The notes beneath the pieces were generated by a model, which had not been told where the DNA came from, did no database searches, and saw nothing but the letters and a program-made list of their open reading frames with translations. This document shows positions 1-7,992 of a stretch of DNA of 42,970 bases, one piece after another. Positions within the stretch are counted from its first letter, which is position 1. Each line of letters begins with the position of its first letter. Position numbers and translations under genes: made by a program. The stretch covers positions 1 through 42,970 of the forward strand of contig ONDC01000009.1 of assembly GCA_900316495.1 (NCBI GenBank). The letters run 5' to 3'. Source of the DNA: an uncultured Eubacteriales bacterium. GTDB taxonomy: Bacteria; Bacillota; Clostridia; Oscillospirales; Acutalibacteraceae.

Positions 1-2127
1 ACACCTCACCTGCATACCGTTCCAGCTGTCGTTGGAGATCGCCGATGTAGTCGCGGTAGTGTGTCCCGGCCACTTTGTCCATGACGACGCGCCGGACTTC
101 CTGTAGAACCACTGGTAGCTCAGTCCGCTGCCGCTTGCCTTGACCGCAAATTTTACCGTATCGCCGATGTAAGACGTCACAGACTGTGGCTGCTGCGTGA
201 CCGCAAGAGGAATCATCACCGTAATTGTCGCCGTCTCGGAATTCTCCGTGTTTCCGCGCTCATCCGTCACTTGACACCTGACCTGCATGCCGTTCCAACT
301 GTCGTTGGAAACAGCCGAGGTGGAGGCGGTCGTGTGTCCCGGCCACTTCGTCCAGCTTGCGCCCACCTTCTTGTAGTACCATTGATAGCTCAGCCCCGCG
401 CCGCTTGCCTTCACCGCAAATTCCACCGTCTCTCCGACGCCTGCGGTAACGGACTGCGGCTGCTGCGTGATTTGCAGGGAAATATCCATTGTCACGGTGG
501 CGGCGTCGGAGTTTTCCATGTAGCCGCTGCTGTCAGCCACCATGCACCTGACCTGCATGCCGCTCCAGCTTTCGTTGGCGTCGGCGGAAATATCCGGGGA
601 AGTCTTGCCCTCCCACTTAGTCCAGTTCGCCCCTTCCTTCCTGAAGTACCACTGATAGCTGAGTCCACTGCCGACGGCTCTGACGGAAATTTTTACCGTA
701 TCGCCGACATGGGCTGTGACTGACTGCGGATGCTGTGTGATTTCCAGCTGCTGGATGGTTCCGTTCTGATTCACAAGCGTCACTACGGCAGCCTCGGATT
801 CCGCCTTTTCCCCGCTGCTGTCAGCAACGGTGCATTTCACCTGCATGCCGTTCCAGCTTTCATTTGCGGTCGAGGAGACAGAAGCGGCAGTGTGTCCGTT
901 CCACTTGACCCAATCGGTTGCGTCAGCCTTTTTATAATACCACTGATAAGTCAATCCTGTGCCCTTGGCTGCAATGGTAAAGGTTACGGACTCACCTGCT
1001 GCCGTCTCTACCGACTGCGGCTGCTGCGTAATGGAAAGGGGAATATTGACCGTCACCGTCACCGCCTTGGTATTGACGGTGGCTCCGCTGCTGTCGGTAA
1101 CGGTACATCTGACCTGCATGCCGTTCCAGCTCTCATTGGAAGTGGCGGAAACGGTCGCGGAGGACTTGCCCTCCCACTTGGTCCAGACCGAGGCGCCCAC
1201 CTTTTTATGGTACCACTGATAACTCGGAGTTGAACCCGCCGCCCTGGTGCTGAACGTCACCTTTTTTCCGATCTCCGTTGTGACCGCCTGCGGCTGGCGT
1301 GTAATTTTCAGCGTTCCGCTGAATAGCTCGTTTTCAATCGCGTTCCATGTGAGCTTGTTGCAGACCCCGTCCGCTTCAAGACCATGCGCACTCTGAAAGC
1401 GCTTGACGACTCCCGAGGACTGCGGTCCATAGCTTCCGTCGGCATCGATACTGTATCCCAGACAGTACAGACAGATTTGCATATAAAGTACATCGGCGCC
1501 AACCATCATTTCGTCTCCGTATTCAAGAGCACGGCTGAAGGACACCTTGTAATCGGCGGGATCCATTTCGCTTTCGTCCTTGATGGTCTTGCCCTTATAT
1601 ATCTCGTACTTTTTCCAGTAAACGGTTTTTGCCATTTCGCCTCTTCTGTCAGCCTTAACAGCCTTGTCCGCAGGAATTTCATAATAATAACACCAGTGAT
1701 ACCCTGCCTGATATGCGCCGTCAGCGGTATTTTCCACACCTTTTATGTAATTATAGACACTGACATAGCTCTTTTTCAGCTCATACTCCAGGTACCGCAT
1801 CTGCCCCTCAATGCTCCTGTAATCCAGTCCATTGCTCTCGCAATAGTTGATGAGGCTGGTTTTGCGTCCCGCGTGCCACTGAAAAAGTCCAAAGCTGGTA
1901 CCGGCATCGCCGTCACCAACAGGATTAAAATCCGATTCCGCCTTGATATTCGCCAGTAATCCGCAGGCGGCCGCGGTATTCAGACCCATTTTGCTCACCA
2001 GATAATTGTAGACCTTGGCTTCATTGGAAAGTGAGTCTGCGGCATACACCGCTTCACCGGGAATCATCGTCAAAATAATCACGAGCGATACCAGAACCGC
2101 AAGTCCTTTTCTGCATATCATTCTCAT
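1..2127 (-). CDS. Secreted phage-type lysozyme with peptidoglycan-binding domain and Ig-like repeat array (3' end outside window)
   Basis: The frame is open from an ATG at 2127 (GGAGG 7 nt upstream) to the window edge, 709 codons, so the C-terminus is missing. Order: signal peptide (about 1-30, ending VYAA), phage-tail-lysozyme-like domain (about 33-165) with the probable catalytic Glu64 in NIKAES and the SFGLFQWHAGRK block, a PG_binding_1-type domain (about 195-265, DGSYGPQSSGVVKRFQ), then at least five Ig-like repeats of about 90-95 residues, the last one cut. Each repeat carries QWY, a W-x-GHxTAST-like segment and WNGMQVRC. By family, the enzyme cleaves peptidoglycan and the Ig repeats would present it outside the cell or bind glycan. 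It is a paralogue of the next gene, which has only two repeats. It has its own promoter. Domain architecture is confident; the substrate is inferred. Confidence 0.85.
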   Translation of the reverse strand, partial: MRMICRKGLAVLVSLVIILTMIPGEAVYAADSLSNEAKVYNYLVSKMGLNTAAACGLLANIKAESDFNPVGDGDAGTSFGLFQWHAGRKTSLINYCESNGLDYRSIEGQMRYLEYELKKSYVSVYNYIKGVENTADGAYQAGYHWCYYYEIPADKAVKADRRGEMAKTVYWKKYEIYKGKTIKDESEMDPADYKVSFSRALEYGDEMMVGADVLYMQICLYCLGYSIDADGSYGPQSSGVVKRFQSAHGLEADGVCNKLTWNAIENELFSGTLKITRQPQAVTTEIGKKVTFSTRAAGSTPSYQWYHKKVGASVWTKWEGKSSATVSATSNESWNGMQVRCTVTDSSGATVNTKAVTVTVNIPLSITQQPQSVETAAGESVTFTIAAKGTGLTYQWYYKKADATDWVKWNGHTAASVSSTANESWNGMQVKCTVADSSGEKAESEAAVVTLVNQNGTIQQLEITQHPQSVTAHVGDTVKISVRAVGSGLSYQWYFRKEGANWTKWEGKTSPDISADANESWSGMQVRCMVADSSGYMENSDAATVTMDISLQITQQPQSVTAGVGETVEFAVKASGAGLSYQWYYKKVGASWTKWPGHTTASTSAVSNDSWNGMQVRCQVTDERGNTENSETATITVMIPLAVTQQPQSVTSYIGDTVKFAVKASGSGLSYQWFYRKSGASSWTKWPGHTTATTSAISNDSWNGMQVRC

Positions 2128-2167
2128 CGTACAACCTCCAAAAATCAAATGAACACAATATAAAAGA

Positions 2168-2196
2168 ATTATACCATACCAAAATCATTTTATCAA
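2168..2196 (-). promoter_or_regulatory. Sigma-A promoter of the long lysozyme-Ig gene
   Basis: Reading the minus strand, TTGATA (2191-2196) and TATAAT (2168-2173) are separated by 17 nt. The predicted start lies about 35 nt upstream of the ATG at 2127. The AT-rich upstream DNA has TTGTAAA-type motifs that also occur upstream of the paralogue. Confidence 0.7.
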
Positions 2197-2271
2197 CAGC
2201 GTGTAAAATTTTACTGTTTATTTACAATAAAATAGATATGATAAACAAATTTCTAAGAGATATATTGCAAG

Positions 2272-2322
2272 AACAAACAAAAAAAGGAGCCAAAGCTCGG
2301 AATGATCCGAAGCCTTGGCTCC
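2272..2322 (-). terminator. Rho-independent terminator after the short lysozyme-Ig gene
   Basis: GGAGCCAA (2286-2293) pairs perfectly with TTGGCTCC (2315-2322), with further partial pairing inside. On the minus strand it is followed by a T-rich tract (complement of 2272-2285). It lies 12 nt after the stop codon at 2335 and separates the two paralogues into two transcripts. Confidence 0.85.
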
Positions 2323-2334
2323 TCAATGGTTTTA

Positions 2335-3735
2335 TTATCCTACTGCGACCTCGTCGCCGTTCAGTGTGATCTTGGCTGCCTTGGAGGTCACCGTGCTGCC
2401 GCTGCCGTCTGTGACGACGCATCTGACCTGCATGCCGTTCCAGCTGGTGTTGGAGATGGCAGAGGTGGAGGCGGTATCATGACCCGGCCACTGTGTCCAT
2501 GTGTCGGCGTCGGTCTTCTTGACATACCACTGATAGCTCAGGTTCTTGCCTGTCGCCTTCACCGAGAACTTTACAGTGTCGGAGCAGTTGATGGTAACCG
2601 ACTTGGGCTGCTGGGTGATCTCAAGGGGATCGCTGATGGTAATCTTGGCGGCCTTGGAATTGACCTTCTTACCGCTGCTGTCCTTAACGGTGCATCTGAC
2701 CTGCATGCCGTCCCAGGAATCATTGGCCTTTGCCTTGGTGGAGGCAGTGTCATGACCCGGCCAGAGCGTCCATTCTGAAGCGCCAGCCTTCTTGGTGTAC
2801 CACTGATAGCTCAAACCCTTGCCGCTGGCCTTGACAGAAAACGTGACGTACTTGCCTGCATTGGTGGTGACTGCCTGGGGCTGCTCTGTGATTTTCACGG
2901 CGCTCGTCGAAGCGGCGCTGACAGCGGCCGCCTTCTTTTCGATAGCCTTCCATGTGCTTTTGGAAATTTTTCCGTCGACCTTACTGTTCTGTGCCTTCTG
3001 GTACTTCTTGACTATTTCCACGGTACCCTTGCCGTAGCTGCCGTCAACAGTGATCTTGTAGCCCAGCTTTTTGAGGCACTGCTGCATATACTTGACGTCG
3101 TTGCCCTTCATACGCTTCGTCTTAAGCTGGAGCGTGCGGGTAAATGCGACCTTGGAATCGGATGTATCGGTGGAGACCTTCTCTTCCGTCTCAATCTGCT
3201 TGCCGCCGGACTTGCTGTAGGTTTTCCAGTATGTGTCGCGTGCGAGAGCGCCTCTGTTGGCGGCCTTGACGCTTCTGTTGGCGGGAATCTCATAATAATA
3301 GCAGAAATAGTAGCCTGCCTTATAAGCGCCGCTGGCGTTATTGTCAACCGACTTGAGGTATTCGTAAACCTTCTTGTACGATTTTTTCAGCTCATAATTA
3401 AAGTAAGTGAGCTGACCTTCGACAGACTTATAATTCAGCTTCTTCTCCTTGCAGTAGCTGATCAGTCTGCTCTTTCTGCCGGCGTGCCACTGGAACAATC
3501 CGTAGCTTGTGTTGCCGTCTCCGGTTCCGGAAATATTAAATCCGGATTCATGCTTGATATTAGCCATAAGACCGCATGTCGCAGCAGTGTTGAAACCAAG
3601 CTTACCAACAAGGTAGTTGTAAACCTTAATCTCGGTTGACTTAGCGCTTGCCGCATTGACCTGGGTCTGCGGAACGAGTGCTGCCGCGAAAAGTACGACT
3701 AAAAGCGCTGCCGTGAAACGTTTAATTCTGACCAT
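2335..3735 (-). CDS. Secreted phage-type lysozyme with peptidoglycan-binding domain and two Ig-like repeats
   Basis: 466 residues from ATG 3735 (GGAGG 10 nt upstream). A longer reading to 3786 has no ribosome site and would run across the 5' UTR. Signal peptide about 1-28 (LLVVLFAAALVPQTQVNA), phage_lysozyme2-like domain about 33-165 with probable catalytic Glu63 (NIKHESGFN) and SYGLFQWHAGRK, PG_binding_1-type domain about 197-265 (GNDVKYMQQCLKKLGY), then two Ig-like repeats (about 278-365 and 367-455), each with LSYQWY, WPGHDTAST and GMQVRC. It is closely similar to the preceding gene along its length but stops after two Ig units. The likely role is secreted muramidase activity in wall turnover, competition or colony-surface function; only the family assignment is secure. 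It has its own promoter and terminator. Confidence 0.87.
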   Translation of the reverse strand: MVRIKRFTAALLVVLFAAALVPQTQVNAASAKSTEIKVYNYLVGKLGFNTAATCGLMANIKHESGFNISGTGDGNTSYGLFQWHAGRKSRLISYCKEKKLNYKSVEGQLTYFNYELKKSYKKVYEYLKSVDNNASGAYKAGYYFCYYYEIPANRSVKAANRGALARDTYWKTYSKSGGKQIETEEKVSTDTSDSKVAFTRTLQLKTKRMKGNDVKYMQQCLKKLGYKITVDGSYGKGTVEIVKKYQKAQNSKVDGKISKSTWKAIEKKAAAVSAASTSAVKITEQPQAVTTNAGKYVTFSVKASGKGLSYQWYTKKAGASEWTLWPGHDTASTKAKANDSWDGMQVRCTVKDSSGKKVNSKAAKITISDPLEITQQPKSVTINCSDTVKFSVKATGKNLSYQWYVKKTDADTWTQWPGHDTASTSAISNTSWNGMQVRCVVTDGSGSTVTSKAAKITLNGDEVAVG

Positions 3736-3790
3736 TAGAATCATTCCTCCGTGTTGTATTTTGTCTGATTCATTTCCAAACGACACGAGG

Positions 3791-3820
3791 ATTATAACAT
3801 AATTGAAACTTGTTTGTCAA
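3791..3820 (-). promoter_or_regulatory. Sigma-A promoter of the short lysozyme-Ig gene
   Basis: On the minus strand TTGACA (3815-3820), an 18-nt spacer and TATAAT (3791-3796) preceded by TGT, an extended -10. It lies about 55 nt upstream of the ATG. Confidence 0.75.
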
Positions 3821-3925
3821 TATTTGTAACTAAATTAATTGGTTTGTTTACAAATCATTTACAATCGGTTGCAGACTTGTAATAATAGCACTAACATAGG
3901 AGCAGATTATTGTTGAATTTGACGT

Positions 3926-3964
3926 TAAAAACAGGGTGTACATCACGATTCGATGCACACCCTG
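3926..3964 (-). terminator. Rho-independent terminator of the pyridoxal kinase operon
   Basis: A 13-bp stem with one mismatch joins the arm starting CAGGGTGT at 3932 to the arm ending ACACCCTG at 3964. On the minus strand a T-rich tail follows (complement of 3926-3931). It begins 18 nt past the kinase stop codon. Confidence 0.85.
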
Positions 3965-3982
3965 GTATCAAATTTGTAATTA

Positions 3983-4804
3983 TTACTTTGTAAGAATCGG
4001 CAGAGCCTTCTCAAAATTTACGCCGGAACGACGGTCGGACGGGTCATTCTTTGTGAATTTTATGCTCTCGCAGGTGAAGCTGACAGCACGCTCCACCGCT
4101 TCGCCGAGCGATCCTCCGTTGGCAAGCGAACCGACGCAAACCGACGCGAAGATGTCGCCCGTTCCGTGAAAGCTGCCCTCCACCCTGTCGCCCATGCAGA
4201 GGAAGTATTCTCCGCTGACGCTGTCGTAAGCAGCCGCGCCAAGCATTCCCGGCTCCATGCTTACGCCCGTGAGAATCGCCTTGGACGCGCCGAGTCCTGT
4301 CAAATCACAGAGAATCTGCTTCAGATCGTCAACGGAATATTCGTCACCTATGTATTCCCTGTTCAGCATCAGGCAGGCTTCGGTGAGATTGGGGACAATG
4401 ACGTCCCCCTTCCCGCAGAATTTCGCCATACGGCTGACATATTCCGGCGTGAAGCCCGCATACAGCCGCCCGTGATCGCCCATGACCGGGTCGATGAACA
4501 CGAAGCCGTCCCCGCGGAATTCGTCGATGAAGTCGGAAATAATGTCAAGCTGCCGCAACGAGCCTAAATAGCCGGTATAAACGCCGTCGAACCTCGCGCC
4601 GATTTTTCTCCAGTGTGCCGCAATGCCGGTCAGGCTGTCGGTGAGATCGAGGAAATACGGCTCCGGATAGAGCGTGTGAGACGACAGCAGCGCTGTCGGA
4701 AGGGGACACGCCTCCACTCCCATCGCGGAGAGAATAGGCAGCGCCACTGTGAGCGAACACCTTCCGACACAGGAAATATCCTGAACCGTGACGATTTTTT
4801 TCAT
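3983..4804 (-). CDS. pdxK: Pyridoxal/pyridoxamine kinase (PdxK/PdxY-type, ribokinase fold)
   Basis: 273 residues. It would phosphorylate pyridoxal, pyridoxine or pyridoxamine to the 5'-phosphate in the cytoplasm, the key B6 salvage step. Visible signatures: N-terminal VQDISCVGRCSL, LSSHTLYPEPY substrate-site region, FIDPVMGDHGRLY, and the ribokinase-family anion-hole/catalytic motif HGTGD with Asp217. Length is typical of PdxY-like proteins. It starts 4 nt after the stop of the ECF transporter gene, with the ribosome site (AAGGATTG) inside that gene's last codons, so translation is probably coupled. The neighbouring ECF S component and divergent PdxR-type regulator strongly support B6 over other ribokinase substrates. 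The symbol follows the family; the preferred vitamer cannot be read from sequence. Confidence 0.88.
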   Translation of the reverse strand: MKKIVTVQDISCVGRCSLTVALPILSAMGVEACPLPTALLSSHTLYPEPYFLDLTDSLTGIAAHWRKIGARFDGVYTGYLGSLRQLDIISDFIDEFRGDGFVFIDPVMGDHGRLYAGFTPEYVSRMAKFCGKGDVIVPNLTEACLMLNREYIGDEYSVDDLKQILCDLTGLGASKAILTGVSMEPGMLGAAAYDSVSGEYFLCMGDRVEGSFHGTGDIFASVCVGSLANGGSLGEAVERAVSFTCESIKFTKNDPSDRRSGVNFEKALPILTK

Positions 4805-4808
4805 GGAA

Positions 4809-5453
4809 TCAATCCTTACTTGCTTTTTTGCTTATACCTATATTATAGTCGAAAAGTCCTGTTCTGATCATGGCAGGGCGAAGCGCCGCGTAGAGCGCCA
4901 CGGCGATGATCACCGTCAGTATCGCGTTGACAAAGGTCGTAAGGCTTTGCAGCTTTGCCAGAATGGCAGACGCATTCGCGTCCACGCCTAAGATATATCT
5001 CTTGTAGAAATAGGATACCACCGGCTCGGCGATCACATTGAACAACATGCCCGCCGACGAGCCGAGCAGAGTCCAGAGAAAGACGTGCTTCGGAGGCTGC
5101 AGCCTGCCTTCGGACGTGCGGAGGGAAATTTTGCCGATTCTGTGCGCCACAAGACCGGCAATCACACCGATCATCAGCTTGAGGACGAAGGTTTTCGGTG
5201 CGGAGGTGATGTAGACCGGATCGAGCAGGTCGCCGATCGTCATGCCGATGGCGCCGGCAATGCCTCCGGGAAGTCCCCCGAAGAGCAGCGCCGCCAGCAC
5301 ACAGAAGGTATTGCCCAGATGGAAGGACGTATAGTCGGGGCCGGCGGGAATCTTGATCTGAAGAAACGTAAATGCCAGATAGCTCAGCGCCGCCATAATG
5401 CCCACCTTGGCGATCATCAGCGCGTGATTTTTCTTGTCGGACGGATTTCTCAT
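4809..5453 (-). CDS. ECF transporter substrate-binding (S) component, predicted for vitamin B6
   Basis: 214 residues from ATG 5453 (AAAGGAG 11 nt upstream); an upstream TTG at 5501 is less likely because the ribosome site lies between. About six hydrophobic segments are visible: MIAKVGIMAALSYLAFTFL, the CVLAALLFGGLPGGIAGAIGM stretch, VLKLMIGVIAGLVA, FLWTLLGSSAGMLFNVIA and a C-terminal VNAILTVIIAVALYAAL. The Gly-rich LLFGGLPGGIAGAIGM block and small integral-membrane architecture fit ECF S components, which capture a vitamin and dock to a shared EcfA/A'/T module encoded elsewhere. First gene of a two-gene operon with the kinase and divergent from a PdxR-type regulator, so a PdxU/PdxU2-like pyridoxine transporter is the best inference. 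Substrate confidence is lower than family confidence. Confidence 0.78.
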   Translation of the reverse strand: MRNPSDKKNHALMIAKVGIMAALSYLAFTFLQIKIPAGPDYTSFHLGNTFCVLAALLFGGLPGGIAGAIGMTIGDLLDPVYITSAPKTFVLKLMIGVIAGLVAHRIGKISLRTSEGRLQPPKHVFLWTLLGSSAGMLFNVIAEPVVSYFYKRYILGVDANASAILAKLQSLTTFVNAILTVIIAVALYAALRPAMIRTGLFDYNIGISKKASKD

Positions 5454-5519
5454 AATGGTGTATTCTCCTTTTTGTGATGGATTGTTTGGGAACTGCTTCA
5501 ATTGATTTTAACGCGTTAA

Positions 5520-5554
5520 ATTATATCAAGTCGATAGGCATTTCTTGCTGTCAA
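5520..5554 (-). promoter_or_regulatory. Promoter of the ECF transporter-kinase operon, with possible operator
   Basis: On the minus strand an extended -10 (TG-A-TATAAT; hexamer at 5520-5525). The only good -35 match, TTGACA at 5549-5554, is 23 nt away, too long for normal sigma-A spacing, as is common at activator-dependent promoters. TTAACGCGTTAA lies just downstream (about 5508-5519). A TCAAGT/ACTTGA pair (5526-5531 and 5557-5562) spans the region between the divergent promoters. Confidence 0.5.
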
Positions 5555-5558
5555 CCAC

Positions 5559-5587
5559 TTGACTTTTTCAATTGACTGAGTTAATAT
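5559..5587 (+). promoter_or_regulatory. Sigma-A promoter of the PdxR-type regulator gene
   Basis: TTGACT (5559-5564), a 17-nt spacer and TATAAT-like TAATAT (5582-5587). It is back to back with the transporter promoter, the usual arrangement for an autoregulated MocR-family gene. The 5' leader would be about 90 nt. Confidence 0.65.
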
Positions 5588-5686
5588 TACATCATAACTG
5601 TGCATTTGAAAATAACCAATTTCAACTATTTTCAGCATGACAGTTTTAAATCCATACGGTTTTTACCCATCAGGAGAGGACATTTT

Positions 5687-7069
5687 ATGATATACGAGCC
5701 GATTTTCCTTAACGAAAATTCCAAAGAGCCGATGTACCGCCAGCTTTACGACAGCATCCGTGAGAGAATCTGCGCCGGCTGTCCGGCTGTCGGTGAAAAA
5801 ATGCCGTCCATCCGCCGCATTTCGGAGGAATTAGGGGTCAGCCGCACCACGGTGGAGCAGGCATACGCGCAGCTCTGCGTGGAGGGCTATCTCGTCAGCC
5901 GTCCACAAAGCGGGTATTACGTGGAGGCGGCCGTTCTTGAAAGCAACGCCGCTCCCGCGAGCGACATGCCGGACGACGAGCCGGAAACGCCTGTGAAATA
6001 CGACTTCGGCAGCCGCTACGTCGACAGCCGAAGCTCCGACCTCGATCTGTGGCGAAAATACGTGCGCGCCGCCCTCAGCCGTGAGGAAACCGTCGCCTCC
6101 TACGGACATTATCAGGGGGAACCGGCGCTCCGGCGGCAGCTTGCGCGGTTTGGCAGCCTTCTGCGCGGCGTGAATGCCACGCCCGACCGCATTGTGATCG
6201 GCGCCGGCGTGCAGCCGCTTCTGTCGCTGATCTGCGGACTGCTCGGCGAGCGCGCCGGACGCGTAGGCATTGAATACCCCTGCTTTCCGCACGCCGAAAG
6301 GGTGTTCCGCGACTTCCGTCTGAATATAATGGAATTGGGGCACGACAGATACGGCGTGCTTCCGGAGGAGCTGTACGATTCGGGGGCGAATGTGCTGTAT
6401 CTCAATCCCTCCAACACCGAAAGCATGGGACGACCGATGCCCGTCAGCCGACGCGCGGAGCTGCTCGGATGGGCGGAAAGCACAAACGGGCTGATCATCG
6501 AGGATGATTACAACGGCGCGCTGCGCTTCCGGTCGCATCCCGTTCCCGCCATGCAGGGAATGGGCGACGGCAGCCGGGTGATCTATCTCGGCTCCTTTTC
6601 CAAGCTGCTCATGCCGTCGGTACGCATCAGCTATATGGCGCTGCCGCCCGACCTTGCGGAGCTTTACCGCAGCCGTGGAGCCTCCTACAACCAGACCTCC
6701 TCAAAAACAGAACAGCTTGCGCTCGCCGAATACATACGTGACGGGCACATAGAGAAACGGCTGCGCAGGCTGCGAAAAATCTATTCAGAAAAAAGTGAAC
6801 GGCTGCTCTCGCTGCTGCGGGAAGCCTTCGGCGCTTCCGCAAAAATCCGGCTTGCCGAAACCGCGCTGTGCGCGGAGCTTGCCTTCATCAGTGACAAAAA
6901 TTCACAGGAATTAGCGGCAATGACCCTGGCGGATGGCTTGCGGGTCATTCCCATGAACACGGACGACGGCTCCGTGAAGCTGCGGCTGAGCTTCGCGGGC
7001 ATCCCGTCGGAGGACATGCCGGAGGGCGTGCGTCTGCTGCACGAAATCATCCGTCCATATTGCCGGTAG
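5687..7069 (+). CDS. pdxR: MocR-family transcription factor, PdxR-like (GntR winged helix fused to aminotransferase fold)
   Basis: 460 residues from ATG 5687 (AGGAGAGG upstream); upstream in-frame starts lack a ribosome site. Residues about 1-75 form a GntR-type winged helix-turn-helix (PMYRQLYDSIRERI, MPSIRRISEELGVSRTTV, GYLVSRPQSGYYVE). After a linker, residues about 110-455 resemble class I aminotransferases, including LIIEDDYNGALRF and the PLP-lysine segment GSFSKLLMPSVR. In this family the domain senses PLP and the protein activates B6 synthesis or salvage genes, often repressing itself. Here it is divergent from the B6 transporter and kinase genes, making them its probable targets. Its 3' end overlaps the convergent rsmE by 23 bp. 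Family certain, PdxR assignment well supported by context. Confidence 0.85.
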   Translation: MIYEPIFLNENSKEPMYRQLYDSIRERICAGCPAVGEKMPSIRRISEELGVSRTTVEQAYAQLCVEGYLVSRPQSGYYVEAAVLESNAAPASDMPDDEPETPVKYDFGSRYVDSRSSDLDLWRKYVRAALSREETVASYGHYQGEPALRRQLARFGSLLRGVNATPDRIVIGAGVQPLLSLICGLLGERAGRVGIEYPCFPHAERVFRDFRLNIMELGHDRYGVLPEELYDSGANVLYLNPSNTESMGRPMPVSRRAELLGWAESTNGLIIEDDYNGALRFRSHPVPAMQGMGDGSRVIYLGSFSKLLMPSVRISYMALPPDLAELYRSRGASYNQTSSKTEQLALAEYIRDGHIEKRLRRLRKIYSEKSERLLSLLREAFGASAKIRLAETALCAELAFISDKNSQELAAMTLADGLRVIPMNTDDGSVKLRLSFAGIPSEDMPEGVRLLHEIIRPYCR

Positions 7070-7796
7070 CGTACATAATGGCGGCAAGGGCGGCAATGGG
7101 CGCGGTCTCCGTGCGGAGAATCCGCCTGCCGAGCGTCGCGGTAAACGCGCCGGACGCCTGCAGCGCTTCGGCCTCCGCGGGGTCAAAGCCTCCCTCCGGA
7201 CCGATCACGATGGCGACGTCGGTCGCCTGACACTCCAAGAGCCTTCCGATCACGGTAGAAAGCGGTTCGCCGCCGCATTCGTAAAAGAAGATCACCGCCT
7301 GATGGTGTTTCAGACATTCCGGCAGGGCGGAAAAGGCAATCATCTCCCCCACCTCGGGAATGATCCCCCTGCCGCATTGCTTCGCGGCGGAAACCGCCTG
7401 CTTTTGGTAACGCTCGTGCTTTTTGGCGGCGGATCTCGCGTCGGGGCGGGACACTGAGCGCTGCATCAGCACGGGAATGATACCGCACACGCCCAGCTCG
7501 ATGGTTTTTTCGATAATCAGCTCCAGCTTGTCGCCCTTGGGAAGTCCCTGATAGAGCGTGATCCTGACAGAAGGCTCGGATTGTGTGGCTTGTACCTCCT
7601 TCACCGACAGCTCCACCGCGTCGGGAAAAACGCCGGTGATCTCGCAGAGCATATCAAAGCCGAGACCGCCGCAGACGGTGAGAACTTCACCGGGCTTCAT
7701 TCGCAGGGATTTCGCAATATGCACCGCGTCCTGACCGGTGACAGTGAGGGACTCGCCAGGGGATTTTGAGAGGTTCTCAATGAAGAACCGGGGCAA
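7047..7796 (-). CDS. rsmE: 16S rRNA (uracil1498-N3)-methyltransferase RsmE
   Basis: 249 residues from TTG 7796, giving the classical start PRFFIEN; AAAGGAGG lies 9 nt upstream, while an upstream GTG (7820) would place that ribosome site inside the gene. RsmE uses S-adenosylmethionine to methylate U1498 of 16S rRNA in the 30S subunit. Seen: N-terminal PUA-like domain, then the SPOUT deep-knot motifs IVIGPEGGFDPAEAEAL and LGRRILRTETAPIAAL, and ELVIEK/CGIIPVLMQRSVS-type core. Length is normal for the family. It lies about 200 bp downstream of the clpE-like gene on the same strand, without a clear terminator between them, so cotranscription is possible. Its last 23 bp are antisense to the end of pdxR. 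Confidence 0.92.
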   Translation of the reverse strand: MPRFFIENLSKSPGESLTVTGQDAVHIAKSLRMKPGEVLTVCGGLGFDMLCEITGVFPDAVELSVKEVQATQSEPSVRITLYQGLPKGDKLELIIEKTIELGVCGIIPVLMQRSVSRPDARSAAKKHERYQKQAVSAAKQCGRGIIPEVGEMIAFSALPECLKHHQAVIFFYECGGEPLSTVIGRLLECQATDVAIVIGPEGGFDPAEAEALQASGAFTATLGRRILRTETAPIAALAAIMYATGNMDG

Positions 7797-7992
7797 GGCA
7801 AATGACCTCCTTTGCGTCACGCGATTGTATGATCGTAAGAATATCGAGAACGGGAGACCGGCAGACCGGAAAAAGCAACGGTTTTCTCCGAATTCTGCAA
7901 GGGAAATTCAAGTTTTGACTTTTTCTGTTGCGCCCGGATGCAATTCGGGTTAAGGTGCATTGTAGCGAAGGGCGCCGCGCTTGCCTTTTTCC

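Noticed and set aside
1-1310. The repetitive DNA as a CRISPR array or a tandem repeat element
   Set aside because: The period of about 270 bp is in frame and encodes Ig-like domains; repeats and spacers of CRISPR type are absent.
7821-7992. Possible tRNA or terminator between clpE and rsmE
   Set aside because: Short CCCG/CGGG pairing exists, but no T-run and no tRNA-like cloverleaf could be drawn.
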